64,000 nt of DNA from Mesorhizobium sp. AR02 (lineage in GTDB: Bacteria; Pseudomonadota; Alphaproteobacteria; Rhizobiales; Rhizobiaceae), in contig NZ_CP080531.1 of NCBI RefSeq assembly GCF_024746835.1, positions 7,274,001 through 7,338,000 of the forward strand, written 5' to 3'. Position 1 is the first letter of the stretch; each line of letters starts with the position of its first letter. This document shows, one piece after another, positions 34,987 through 43,943 of the stretch. The notes beneath the pieces were generated by a model, which was given only the letters and a program-made list of their open reading frames with translations, was not told where the DNA came from and searched no databases. A program made the position numbers and the translations under genes.

Positions 34987-36357
34987 TTAGAGCAGCGTTC
35001 CACGCAGGAAGATCAGCGCCACGGTGAAATAGATCACTAGGCCGGTCACGTCGACGAGGGTGGCGACGAATGGCGCCGAGGCGCTGGCCGGGTCGAAGCC
35101 GAGTCGCTTGAGGATGAAGGGCAGCATTGATCCCGACAGCGAGCCGAAAGTGACGATGCCGACCAGGGCAGCGCCGATGGTCAGCGCCAACAACAGCCAG
35201 TGCTCGCCATAGTCGTAGATCCCGAACTTCTGCCATACCGTGATGCGGATGACGGCAATGACGCCCAGAATGGCGCCGAGCGCCATGCCTGTCGGCAGTT
35301 CGCGCAAGGCAATTCGCCACCAGTCGCGCAAGCGTATTTCACCAAGCGCGAGCGCCCGGATGATGAGCGAGGTGGCCTGAGAACCGGAATTGCCGCCCGA
35401 ACTCATGATCAAGGGGATGAAAAGCGTTAGCACGATCGCCTTCTCCAGTTCCCCTTCAAAATATTGCATGGCATTGGCGGTCAGCATTTCGCCAAGAAAC
35501 AGCACTGCCAGCCAGCCGCCGCGTTTTCTCAACATCTCGAAGATGCCGATCTCCATGTATGGCTGGTCGAGCGCTTCCATGCCGCCGAATTTCTGAGCAT
35601 CTTCGGTGCCTTCCTGAACGATCGCGTCGATGATGTCGTCGACGGTGACGATGCCGAGAACATGATGTTTGGCGTCGACGACCGGAAGCGCCAGCAGGTC
35701 GTATTTGGAGATCAGACGCGCCACTTCCTCGCGATCCATCAGCGGCGTGACGTAGAGCGGTTTGCGCGGCGGCGTGATCGAGACAATCGAGGCGGACGGT
35801 TCTCCGGTGATCAACTTCCGCAATGGCACGGCCTTCAGAAGCGTCTTGGATTTGGGATCGAGGACGTAGATGGAATAGACCGTCTCCCGAGTGCGCTCAA
35901 CGAGGCGGATATGCTCCAAAGTCTGGGCCACCGTCCAAGTCGCGGGCACGCTCACAAATTCCGTCGTCATGAGACTACCGGCCGAATGCTTGGGATAGGC
36001 CAGGAGTTGGCTGATCGAGGTGCGCGTGTCGGCCTTCAGCGCTGACAGCAGGTCGTCACACTCGGAGGAGTCGAGACGCCGGAAGATGTCGGCCCTTTGA
36101 TCGGCCGACATGCCTTCGAGGATCGCGGTGGCCAGCGGCCTCGGCATCATGTGGATCAGCTCGGCGGGCTCATCGAGGCCCGGCTGGTCGAAGATGTCTA
36201 TCGCGCGATCGAGCGGCAGCAAGGCCAACACCTCGACCGCCTCTTCGGGCGAACATTGATTGAGGATTTCGACGCTGTCGGCGACATATTCGTTGGGGAG
36301 ACGCGCGGCGAGGGCTGCGGCGTCGAAGGGCTCGGTCAGTTCGAGGTTCGTGTCCAT
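34987..36357 (-). CDS. mgtE: Magnesium transporter MgtE
   Basis: The 456-aa protein has the standard MgtE order. An N-terminal superhelical domain (residues about 15-130, EEAVEVLALLPLDRAIDIFDQ) comes first, then two CBS domains (about 140-260). The membrane domain has five helices, including FIPLIMSSGGNSGSQAT, the ion-path segment with the conserved GGNxGxQ. It is a Mg2+-gated, Mg2+-selective channel in the inner membrane. The ATG at 36357 follows GGGTGA. An NRAMP-like gene lies upstream on the same strand after a 527-nt gap. Confidence 0.95.
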   Translation of the reverse strand: MDTNLELTEPFDAAALAARLPNEYVADSVEILNQCSPEEAVEVLALLPLDRAIDIFDQPGLDEPAELIHMMPRPLATAILEGMSADQRADIFRRLDSSECDDLLSALKADTRTSISQLLAYPKHSAGSLMTTEFVSVPATWTVAQTLEHIRLVERTRETVYSIYVLDPKSKTLLKAVPLRKLITGEPSASIVSITPPRKPLYVTPLMDREEVARLISKYDLLALPVVDAKHHVLGIVTVDDIIDAIVQEGTEDAQKFGGMEALDQPYMEIGIFEMLRKRGGWLAVLFLGEMLTANAMQYFEGELEKAIVLTLFIPLIMSSGGNSGSQATSLIIRALALGEIRLRDWWRIALRELPTGMALGAILGVIAVIRITVWQKFGIYDYGEHWLLLALTIGAALVGIVTFGSLSGSMLPFILKRLGFDPASASAPFVATLVDVTGLVIYFTVALIFLRGTLL

Positions 36358-36405
36358 TAGTCACCCAAAAATCGGCCACTGCCGGCAGAACATGATGTAG
36401 AACCT

Positions 36406-36438
36406 CAGCCACCAATCGACCACTGTCGTTTGGTGCTG
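36406..36438 (-). promoter_or_regulatory. Hairpin in the mgtE leader
   Basis: On the - strand, CAG CACCAA a CGAC pairs with GTCG a TTGGTG (g) CTG around a 4-nt loop, giving about 13 pairs with small bulges. It ends about 50 nt before the mgtE start. It does not match the M-box or ykoY consensus by eye. It may be a leader-RNA element or chance structure. Confidence 0.35.
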
Positions 36439-36566
36439 GAGCCGGAATTCCTTTGCGTAGCAGTCATTCGATGAGCGTTTTGGCGTTGCCGGTCAATCCA
36501 ATCATGGTGAAAAATGGTGGCCACGTTCAAATATTCCTGAGTATGTTGCGCTGGGGATTTTCGTAG

Positions 36567-36594
36567 TGACGGCCCATCCGAGAACGCGCTGGCC
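36567..36594. repeat. 28-nt partial duplicate of the NRAMP-like gene 3' end
   Basis: The segment matches 36932-36959 at 27 of 28 positions (TGAC, one mismatch, then GCCCATCCGAGAACGCGC and TGGCC). The second copy is inside the C-terminal codons of the NRAMP-like gene. It suggests a short duplication or the remnant of a related gene. Nothing else in 36358-36884 looks coding. Confidence 0.7.
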
Positions 36595-36884
36595 TTGTCG
36601 GATCGCGATGCAAAACCTGTTTGGCTACCAGAGACGCCGCTCCTTCATCTTCCGGGCGGCTCAAGACCTGCTTTCCCACGCCATGAGTTGGTCAGCACGC
36701 ACTGTTCCAAACGCTTCGCGGTCGCGAAGAAACGCCCGGTCATATGGTGAGTGATCAGCGTTCGGCGATAAAGCCACCGCATGACACCGAGCGTGGCAAC
36801 CGCGAGAAGTTAAAGGCAGCGCGCAACATAGGAGATCAAACCGAGCCTTACGAGATGTAGGTATCGATCGAACCTTCATCCTTC

Positions 36885-38195
36885 CTAGCTGAAAATGAAC
36901 ATAGCGACTGTTGCGCCAGCCATGATCGCGGTGACCGCCCATCCGAGAACGCGCTGGCCAGGCGTCGCCACGAATTGGCCCATCTCATGGCGGCGAGAAG
37001 CTACCACCATCATCGCAGTCATGATGGGCACCGATATTACCCCATTGATTACTGCAGTCCAGAACAGCGCCTTGATTGGATCGATCGGTGAATAGTCGAC
37101 AGCGATGCCGAGCAACGTTGCCAGGCCGATCACAGTGTAAAAACCCACTGCCTGCCACGGCTTGTTTTCGAGACCAGTCTTCCAGCGCCGAGACTCGCCG
37201 ATCGCGTAAGCGGCCGAGCCCGCCAAAACCGGGATTGCGAGAAGACCTGTGCCAACGATGCCAAGACTGAAGAGCAGAAAGGCGAAGTCGCCGGCTACGG
37301 GCCGCAGCGCGTTGGCAGCGTCAGCGGCGGTCTGGATGTCCGTCTTGCCACTGGTGTACAGCGTAACGGCCGTCGTGAGGATGATGAAGAAGGCGATCAG
37401 GTTGGAGAAACCCATGCCGAGATAGGTGTCCCACTGGATTCGGCCCAACTCGCGTGGTGCTTGGGAAGGTTTTTCTAGCAGGGACTTGCTCGCGGCGTCA
37501 GCCTCCTCGTCCTCCACCTCTTCCGATGCCTGCCAGAAGAAGAGATAGGGGCTGATGGTGGTTCCGAGGATCGCCACCACCATCGTGATCATGTCGCCGG
37601 TGAAACTGAGCCGGGGCGCAACAGTCCGCAGGGCAACGTCGCCCCAATCGATATGGACGGTGAAAACAACCCCGACATAGGCGAACAACACCAACGTCAG
37701 CCATTTCAGATAGCGAACATAGAGGTGATAGGGGATGAACAATTGCAGGACGAGCGAGACGACGGCAAATCCAAGGGTAAATGAGTGCTGGCCCCAACCA
37801 AGCACGAGCTTTGCTGCCGCACCCATCGCCGCCAGATCGGCGCCGATGTTGATCGTGTTGGCGATGAACAGCAGCGCCACCAGGATCATGACGACCCAAG
37901 CCGGAAATACGCGGCCCATATTGGCAGCAAGCCCATGTCCTGTAACGCGGCCGATCCGTGCGCTAATCATCTGTATCGCGCACATGAGCGGATAGGTGAA
38001 GACCATGCTCCAAAGCATGTTGAGGCCGAACTGGGCGCCGGCCTGCGAATAGGTCGCGATGCCGCTGGGGTCGTCGTCGGCCGCCCCTGTGATGAGCCCT
38101 GGTCCTAGCCGCTCTATCAGGGCTGCTCGGCGTAGCCGATGCACAACGGGTCGGCGCAATTTGGGGCTGGAGGACCGCTTCGCTTCAATTGTCAC
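36885..38195 (-). CDS. NRAMP-family divalent metal transporter with atypical motifs
   Basis: The 436-aa protein has 10-11 transmembrane segments in NRAMP/SLC11 order. The first helix reads AADDDPSGIATYSQAG where manganese/iron NRAMPs have DPGN. The sixth helix has TISPYLFFWQASEEVEDE with no MPH motif. This pattern is seen in divergent NRAMP-like proteins, some of which move Mg2+ rather than Mn2+ or Fe2+. A GTG at 38195 starts it, overlapping the stop of the small upstream membrane-protein gene in GTGA. The MgtE gene is the next one downstream. Confidence 0.82.
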   Translation of the reverse strand: MTIEAKRSSSPKLRRPVVHRLRRAALIERLGPGLITGAADDDPSGIATYSQAGAQFGLNMLWSMVFTYPLMCAIQMISARIGRVTGHGLAANMGRVFPAWVVMILVALLFIANTINIGADLAAMGAAAKLVLGWGQHSFTLGFAVVSLVLQLFIPYHLYVRYLKWLTLVLFAYVGVVFTVHIDWGDVALRTVAPRLSFTGDMITMVVAILGTTISPYLFFWQASEEVEDEEADAASKSLLEKPSQAPRELGRIQWDTYLGMGFSNLIAFFIILTTAVTLYTSGKTDIQTAADAANALRPVAGDFAFLLFSLGIVGTGLLAIPVLAGSAAYAIGESRRWKTGLENKPWQAVGFYTVIGLATLLGIAVDYSPIDPIKALFWTAVINGVISVPIMTAMMVVASRRHEMGQFVATPGQRVLGWAVTAIMAGATVAMFIFS

Positions 38196-38515
38196 AGCCC
38201 CAATCCCTCTACCCCAATCAGAAAAGCGAAGTCGACGGGAATTCTTTCGTGATCATGCCAGCTTCCATAAGACGAGAAGAGACAGGAAAAGAGTGGCGAT
38301 CGCTTCATCCAATAGGTGACTGTCGGCGCGTGAAATGGCGTCTGCCGAGCTATAGCAATACCAACGTCCAACAAAGCGGCGAGAACCAGCAAGTTGGCCA
38401 GCGTCCGGCCAAATCCCCATCGCCACAGCGCCGACGCGAGACATACAAAAAAGGCGAGCTTAAGCAGGAAGCGTGTCAAGACATACCGACTTGCGGGATC
38501 CAGTAAAGTTCGCAT
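38192..38515 (-). CDS. Small membrane protein coupled to the NRAMP-like transporter
   Basis: The 107-aa protein has one or two hydrophobic segments (LLKLAFFVCLASALW and ANLLVLAALLDVGIAIA) and no family that I recognise. It is supported as a real gene by its 4-nt GTGA overlap with the NRAMP-like gene and its ATG at 38515, divergent from the CAP-domain lipoprotein. It could be a small accessory subunit or just a co-transcribed membrane protein. Confidence 0.55.
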   Translation of the reverse strand: MRTLLDPASRYVLTRFLLKLAFFVCLASALWRWGFGRTLANLLVLAALLDVGIAIARQTPFHAPTVTYWMKRSPLFSCLFSSYGSWHDHERIPVDFAFLIGVEGLGL

Positions 38516-38661
38516 CTCTTCCAACAGAGGGTTGCCGAAAATTTCGCTGGTGCAAGGCAAATAACCTTCCAACCAACGCAACGGTTCCGATCGCTGTGCA
38601 ATTTGCGATTTTCACCGCGCCCTGCCCGGCAAAAGCCATGATCGCGACTATTCAGGCAGGC

Positions 38662-39174
38662 ATGAGCGTTGCAGAAACCGAGAATCAACAAGCAAATTTG
38701 AACAGACGCATGCTGCTGAGGGGTGCCGGCCTTGCAGCGCTTGGCGGCATCGCCGCCTGCAGCACAGTCTCCCTGCCTACCGGCGAAGGCGCCGGGGTCT
38801 CTTCCTCCGCCACCAGCACGCTGGCGAGTATCCGCGCCACCGCAGGGTTGGGGCCGCTCGTTCCCGATGCGCAACTGGAGCAAGCAGCACTGCAGCAGGC
38901 CGGCTACATGGCATCGCGAGAGCGCATGAGCCACACGACAGGCTGGGGCAAGGATTTCGCCTCGCGCATGAAGGACAATGGCGTGCGGGGAGCCGCGGCC
39001 GAGAACATCGCCGAAGGCCGCTTCGACCAGCAGAAACTGTTCGACATCTGGATGCATTCGCAGGGCCACCGGCGCAACATACTCGATCCGGATTTCAGCC
39101 GCTTCGGGCTCGCCTATGTCCGCGACGGACGTGACCCCAACCTGCGTTATTGGTCGCTGGTTCTCGGCAAATAG
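38662..39174 (+). CDS. CAP (SCP/PR-1)-domain lipoprotein
   Basis: The 170-aa protein has a Tat-like or lipoprotein leader (NRRMLLRGAGLAALGGIAAC with a Cys at the lipobox). A CAP domain follows with conserved HTTGWGKDF and GHRRNILDPDFSRFGLAYV blocks. CAP proteins are secreted and often bind lipids or act in cell-envelope contexts; few bacterial ones have known activity. I use ATG 38662 after AGGCAGG; 38638 is possible. It faces away from the small membrane-protein gene. Confidence 0.85.
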   Translation: MSVAETENQQANLNRRMLLRGAGLAALGGIAACSTVSLPTGEGAGVSSSATSTLASIRATAGLGPLVPDAQLEQAALQQAGYMASRERMSHTTGWGKDFASRMKDNGVRGAAAENIAEGRFDQQKLFDIWMHSQGHRRNILDPDFSRFGLAYVRDGRDPNLRYWSLVLGK

Positions 39175-39245
39175 AGCTTTCCGGCCCGCCTGCTCGTCGC
39201 CTTGATTCTCCGTCTTGCCACGGAGACTCAAGCGACAGCGCCTCC

Positions 39246-40781
39246 TTAGTCCATATGCGCTGCAGGTGCGGCGCCGCCGGCCGGCGCAGCCTTCGGCTTG
39301 CGCAGGAGGAAGACGAACGGGATGGCGAGCAGCGTCATCACCATCAGGATTTTGAAGTCATTGACATAGGAGATCATCATCGCCTGGAGATTGACCATGC
39401 GATCGACCTCCGACAGCGCCATCGGATCACCGCTCGCGGCCGCTGGCGAGACCGCCCAGAGGTTTGGATTGAACGGGTTGATGAAGGCTGAAAGCTCGGC
39501 ATGGTTAATCTGCGTGTTGCGCACCAAGAGCACCGTCACGACCGAGACGCCGATCGATGAGCCAAGGTTGCGCACCAGGCTGAACAATGCGGTTGCATCG
39601 GTGCGGTAGCGTGCGTCGAGCGTGGCGAAGGCAACCGTCGACAGCGGCACGAACACCATTCCCATGCCCAGGCCCTGGATGACACCGGAGCTGATGATCA
39701 GCCAATTGTCCATCTGCGGGGTGAAGCTCGCCATTGTGTAGAGCGACTGCGCGGTCAGGAGAAAGCCGATGACGACGAGAATTCTGGCGTCGATCTTTCC
39801 CATGATGCGCCCAACGACGAGCATCGAGATCATCGTGCCAAGACCGCGCGGACCTATGACGATACCGATGGTGATGGTCGGATAGCCGAAGATGGTCGAC
39901 AGCATTGGCGGCAGCAGCGACATGGAGGCCAGGATCAGCACGCCCATGACGAAGATGAACGCCAGGCCGGTCACGAAATTTTGGTCGAGGAAAATCTTCG
40001 GATCGATGAAGGGATGTTCAGATGTCACTGTGTGAATGATGAACACCCAGAAGCCAGTGATGGCCAGGCCGAGTTCGATCCATATCTCGACCGAGGAAAA
40101 CCAGTCGACCTCGCCGCCGCGATCCAGCATCAGCTGCAGCGCGCCGACGCCGAGTGATATCATGGCAAAGCCGAAGAAATCGAAGCTGCGCACCCGCCGG
40201 GCAACGGCCGGCAGATAGGCCGCCATGCCAAGGAAGGCGACGATGCCGACCGGCAGGTTGATGAAGAACACCCAGCGCCAGTTGAAATTCTCGGTCAGCC
40301 AGCCACCCAGCGTCGGGCCCAGGATCGGTCCCAGCATGATGCCGGCGCCCCAGATAGCCATGGCCTGGCCATGACGCTCCTTGGGGTTGATGTCGAGCAG
40401 GAATGTCTGCGACAGCGGCACGATGGCGGCGCCGAACACGCCTTGCATCAGCCGGAACAGCACGATGGTTTCGAGGCTCCATGCCAGGCCGCACAGCATG
40501 GAGAAGATGGTGAAGCCGACAACGGCCGTCAGGAACAATTCCTTGCGGCCGAAGCGGTCGGCGAGCCAGCCGGTGACGGGCGTCATGATGGCGGCGGCGA
40601 CGATGTAGGAGGTCAGCACCCAGTTGATGTTGTCCGGAGAGGCGCCGAGATCGCCGGTCATGGTCGGCAGCGCGACGTTGGCGATCGTGGTGTCGAGCGC
40701 CTGCATGATCGTCGCCAGCATCAGCGCAACCGTGATCAGGCCGCGATGCGGCACTTCTCGAAATGGTTCTGGCGTGCTCAT
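39246..40781 (-). CDS. DHA2-family MFS drug transporter (EmrB-like)
   Basis: The 511-aa protein has 14 transmembrane segments. The DHA2 motifs include LDTTIANVALPTM (motif D1), the GWLADRFGRKELF loop and the motif C GPILGPTLGGWL. It exports hydrophobic compounds by proton antiport and normally works with a periplasmic adaptor and an outer-membrane channel. The adaptor gene lies 307 nt upstream on the same strand, with a structured element between. The ATG at 40781 follows GGAAG at a suitable distance. No TolC-like gene is present here. Confidence 0.92.
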   Translation of the reverse strand: MSTPEPFREVPHRGLITVALMLATIMQALDTTIANVALPTMTGDLGASPDNINWVLTSYIVAAAIMTPVTGWLADRFGRKELFLTAVVGFTIFSMLCGLAWSLETIVLFRLMQGVFGAAIVPLSQTFLLDINPKERHGQAMAIWGAGIMLGPILGPTLGGWLTENFNWRWVFFINLPVGIVAFLGMAAYLPAVARRVRSFDFFGFAMISLGVGALQLMLDRGGEVDWFSSVEIWIELGLAITGFWVFIIHTVTSEHPFIDPKIFLDQNFVTGLAFIFVMGVLILASMSLLPPMLSTIFGYPTITIGIVIGPRGLGTMISMLVVGRIMGKIDARILVVIGFLLTAQSLYTMASFTPQMDNWLIISSGVIQGLGMGMVFVPLSTVAFATLDARYRTDATALFSLVRNLGSSIGVSVVTVLLVRNTQINHAELSAFINPFNPNLWAVSPAAASGDPMALSEVDRMVNLQAMMISYVNDFKILMVMTLLAIPFVFLLRKPKAAPAGGAAPAAHMD

Positions 40782-40822
40782 GATGCGGAACTTCCAGCAG
40801 GTAACAAAAACGTGTACACAGG

Positions 40823-40940
40823 GTTTCCGGGCGGCAAAGCCTTCCGTTGAGAGACCCTCATCGCGGTGGGACGCGATTATCGATGTGGGGGTTACATCGA
40901 CCGAAAGTCTCTGATGAGCGGATGCCTGCCGCCCGGAAAC
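40823..40940 (-). promoter_or_regulatory. Nested inverted-repeat element upstream of emrB (possible leader RNA)
   Basis: Outer arms GTTTCCGGGCGGCA (40823-40836) and TGCCGCCCGGAAAC (40927-40940) are perfect 14-nt complements. Inside lie GAGAGAC/GTCTCT (40849-40855, 40907-40912) and two hairpins, ATCGCG/CGCGAT (40860-40877) and CGATGT/ACATCG (40881-40899). An alternative pairing CTCATC/GATGAG (40857-40862, 40913-40918) excludes part of this fold. It lies 42 nt before the emrB start and would be transcribed with the operon on the - strand. Confidence 0.6.
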
Positions 40941-41088
40941 ATGAGGACCGACGGGTCCGTGTCGAAGATTTCAGCTTTCGCCAGGCCGCGACGCGGCTCG
41001 AACCAAGCGCTGATCCTTCCCACTCCTACCATCAGACCAATCCTGCTATCCGCTTCCACCCGCTGGTCTGCGCGGGCTTCCACCGACT

Positions 41089-42267
41089 TTACTGCGCGGC
41101 CTCGCCGGCCGTGGCGTGGCCGAATATGGCGGGAAAGCCACGGGCAACGCCGGTATCGACGGTGACAGAGGCGCTCATGCCGGTCCGCAGCGCCATCTTG
41201 GCGTCGGGATCGGTCAGTTCCAGGCGCACCGGGATGCGCTGCGTGACCTTGACCCAGTTGCCGGTGGCGTTCTGGGCGGGCAGCAGCGAAAACTCCGCGC
41301 CCGTTCCCGCACCGATCGCCTTGACCGTCGCCTCGAAAGTCTTGCCCGGATAGGTATCGACGACGATCTCGGCTTTTTGGCCCGGCTTCATGTTGGTGAG
41401 CTGGGTTTCCTTGAAATTGGCATCGATCCAGGTGTCGTCGGTCTCGACCAGCGAAAACAGCGGCGTGCCGGAGCCGACGAACTGACCGACCTTGAAGGAG
41501 GAGGCCTGGGAGATGACGCCGTCAGCGGGCGCCTTCACCGTGGTCTGCGCCAGGTTGTAGGCAGCCTTGTCGCGCGCGGCGAGTGCGGCCATCACGGTCG
41601 GATGCTTGTCGGTTTCGATGTCAGGGTTGCCGCCGAGCGCGGCCTTGGCACTGATGATGCCCTGCTGGGCAACGGCGACCTGCTGCTTTGCCTTGTCGAG
41701 CTCGTTGCGGGCCTCATCCAGCGACGATTTGGCGTTGATGCCTTTCTGGGCGAGATCGGCGGCGCGATCGTATTGCGACTGGGCGTAGTCGACCTCGCTG
41801 CTGGCGGACTTTTCCTGCGCCGTCGACTGGCTGTAGGCAGCGCGCAGCTGCTCGACATTGAGGCGCGCGCCGGCAACCGCGGCGTCGGCCTGGGCAAGCG
41901 CGATCCGGTAAGGCTCGGGGTCGATGGTGAACAGAAGGTCGCCCTGCTTGACCATCTGATGGTCCGATATGGCAACCTGGACGATGCGGCCGGCCGTATC
42001 CGAGGCGATCGACACCTTGGCCTGCTGCAGATTGGCGTTCTCTGTCTCCTGATAGCGACCACCGGTCACCCAGACATAGCCGCCACCGATGATCAGCACT
42101 GCCGGCAAGGCAAACATCAAAAAGAAGCGGCCTATGCGGCGCTTCTTCTTCGGCGCCAGGACCGGCTCTATGGGAGGAGCGACCGCAACAGGAACAGCAA
42201 CCGGCTGGGCCGGCGCTTCCATCTCCACCTTGGCGGCGTTTTCGTCGACTTTGGCTACCGCGTTCAT
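41089..42267 (-). CDS. HlyD/EmrA-type periplasmic adaptor
   Basis: The 392-aa protein has a cytoplasmic start, one membrane helix (FFLMFALPAVLIIGGGYVWV, about residues 47-66) and a barrel-sandwich/lipoyl part. Long coiled-coil helices with repeated Ala-Gln-Lys follow, then beta-barrel segments ending in TPVARGFPAIFG-like sequence. It connects an MFS exporter to an outer-membrane channel. The ATG at 42267 overlaps the marR stop by 4 nt. The transporter gene follows after 307 nt containing the inverted-repeat element. Confidence 0.92.
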   Translation of the reverse strand: MNAVAKVDENAAKVEMEAPAQPVAVPVAVAPPIEPVLAPKKKRRIGRFFLMFALPAVLIIGGGYVWVTGGRYQETENANLQQAKVSIASDTAGRIVQVAISDHQMVKQGDLLFTIDPEPYRIALAQADAAVAGARLNVEQLRAAYSQSTAQEKSASSEVDYAQSQYDRAADLAQKGINAKSSLDEARNELDKAKQQVAVAQQGIISAKAALGGNPDIETDKHPTVMAALAARDKAAYNLAQTTVKAPADGVISQASSFKVGQFVGSGTPLFSLVETDDTWIDANFKETQLTNMKPGQKAEIVVDTYPGKTFEATVKAIGAGTGAEFSLLPAQNATGNWVKVTQRIPVRLELTDPDAKMALRTGMSASVTVDTGVARGFPAIFGHATAGEAAQ

Positions 42268-42737
42268 GCTGCTGCGCCTTTCGTAGGCTCGACTTTTTCC
42301 GCGCTATCGCCGTCGGCGAGATTCTGTGCCATCGCATCGAGCGCCCTAATCAGAACGCGACGGTCCTCCGGCGAAACGCCGATAAGCGATTCCTCATAAA
42401 CTTCGCCGGCGAGGCTCTTGACCTCGGCATAGGCCGCGCTCGCCTTGGCGGTCGGGAAAATCATGCGCACGCGGCGGTCGGCGGCGTCGGCGCGGCGCTC
42501 GATCCAGCCGCCCTCCTCCATCCGGTCGACAAGGCGCGAGACGCTGATCGGCTCGATTTCGAGCAGTTCAGCGAGCCGGGCCTGGGTAACGCCCTCCTCT
42601 TTGGCGACACGCACCATAAGGCGCCATTGCGCGGACGACAGGCCAAGCCCGCTGGCGCGCGTCTCGAAACGCTTGCGCAGCAGACGCTGCACGTCGTGGA
42701 TCAAAAATCCCAGTCTATCTATGCCATCTGAAACCAT
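42264..42737 (-). CDS. MarR family transcriptional regulator
   Basis: The 157-aa winged-helix protein has the MarR DNA-recognition helix region (VTQARLAELLEIEPISVSRL) and wing DAADRRVRMIFPT. It heads an operon with the emrA-like adaptor. A palindromic candidate operator, TAAGC-gt-GCTTA, lies just upstream of its start, so it probably represses itself and the pump and is released by small phenolic or drug-like ligands. Confidence 0.92.
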   Translation of the reverse strand: MVSDGIDRLGFLIHDVQRLLRKRFETRASGLGLSSAQWRLMVRVAKEEGVTQARLAELLEIEPISVSRLVDRMEEGGWIERRADAADRRVRMIFPTAKASAAYAEVKSLAGEVYEESLIGVSPEDRRVLIRALDAMAQNLADGDSAEKVEPTKGAAA

Positions 42738-42752
42738 GAGCGGTATATATAA

Positions 42753-42764
42753 TAAGCGTGCTTA
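42753..42764. promoter_or_regulatory. Candidate MarR operator
   Basis: TAAGC-gt-GCTTA is an inverted repeat lying 16 nt upstream of the marR start, in an AT-rich TATATAATAAG context that could include the -10 box. The position is right for autorepression. Confidence 0.55.
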
Positions 42765-42893
42765 CTATTCAAGTCGCCGCGTTGTTCGAGAGTCGGCAAA
42801 TGTGCATGACAGCCGCGCAGCGCGATCGTGATTGGCGATCGGCGCGCGCCATGAACCCTTGGAAAGCCGACGGACCGGCAGAACCAGCCGTTT

Positions 42894-43943
42894 TCACAGG
42901 CGGTTTCGCACGACCAGCGTGACCACGAAGAATGCACCGAGCGAGCTGGTGATGATGCCGATCGGCAGTTCCTGCGGCGGCAGCAAGGTCCGCGCCAAGA
43001 GATCGCTTGCCAGCAAGAGCACCGCTCCGAACAGCGCACAGCTTGCGATCAGGCGCAGATGCAAGGGACCCGCCAGCGGCCGCGACAAATGCGGGATCAT
43101 CAACCCGACAAAGCCGATGACGCCGGCGACCGAGACGAGAATTGCCGTCGAGAAGGCGGCGACGAGAAACGTCGTCCTGCGCATCCGCGCCACCGGCACA
43201 CCAAGGCTTTCGGCAGCACTTTCGCCGGCCAGGAAGGCGTCCAGCCTGCGATGGTTCCACAGCCCGTAGGCCGCAATCGTGCCGGCGCCCAGTGCGCCCA
43301 GCCAGACATTGTCCCAACGCGCCAGCCCCAGCCCGCCCATCGTCCAGAACAGCACGGAGTGGGCGGCGCGCTGATCGCCGGCAAACACCAGATAGTTGGT
43401 CAAGGCCGTGAACAGGAAGGAAACGGCAAGGCCAGCGAGGATCAGCCGTTCCGGGCCTTGCCCCCTCACCCGCGCGACCAGCAGCAGGACGATGCAGGCG
43501 GCCAGTATGCCGCCGGTGAAGGCCGCGATCGGCAAGGTCCAGATGCCAAAACTGTCACCAAAGACGGTGATGACGGAAACCGCACCTGCGGCAGCCCCCG
43601 ACGACAGGCCGAACAGGAAGGGATCGGCGAGATCGTTGCGGGTCACCGTCTGCAGCAAGGCGCCTGTTATGCCGAGGCCGCCACCGACCCAGATCGCCAG
43701 GATCGTGCGCGGCAGCCTGAGATCGACGACGATCTTGCCGACCGGGCCCGACACCTGGTGCTCATTCAACCCGACGGCATGGCCGAGTGCGGCAATGACG
43801 TCGGTCAGAGGTATCAGCGTCGAACCATAGGCGATCGACAGCAGCACGAGGGCGACGACCGCCACCGTGCCCGCTGCCATCGCCAGCGCGAATGCCTTGT
43901 GCCCTGAAAGCGCGCCGGATTCATGCCCAGGGGCAAATAGCAT
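42894..43943 (-). CDS. FecCD/BtuC-type ABC transporter permease
   Basis: The 349-aa membrane protein has about nine to ten transmembrane helices and the FecCD signature LRLPRTILAIWVGGGLGITG near residues 80-100. The ATPase-contact segment is GLMIPHLSRPL. It imports cobalamin, siderophores or heme with the neighbouring binding protein and ATPase. It is the last gene of a riboswitch-controlled operon. Its ATG shares a base with the stop of the binding-protein gene. With the riboswitch, cobalamin or a corrinoid is the most likely substrate. Confidence 0.9.
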   Translation of the reverse strand: MLFAPGHESGALSGHKAFALAMAAGTVAVVALVLLSIAYGSTLIPLTDVIAALGHAVGLNEHQVSGPVGKIVVDLRLPRTILAIWVGGGLGITGALLQTVTRNDLADPFLFGLSSGAAAGAVSVITVFGDSFGIWTLPIAAFTGGILAACIVLLLVARVRGQGPERLILAGLAVSFLFTALTNYLVFAGDQRAAHSVLFWTMGGLGLARWDNVWLGALGAGTIAAYGLWNHRRLDAFLAGESAAESLGVPVARMRRTTFLVAAFSTAILVSVAGVIGFVGLMIPHLSRPLAGPLHLRLIASCALFGAVLLLASDLLARTLLPPQELPIGIITSSLGAFFVVTLVVRNRL

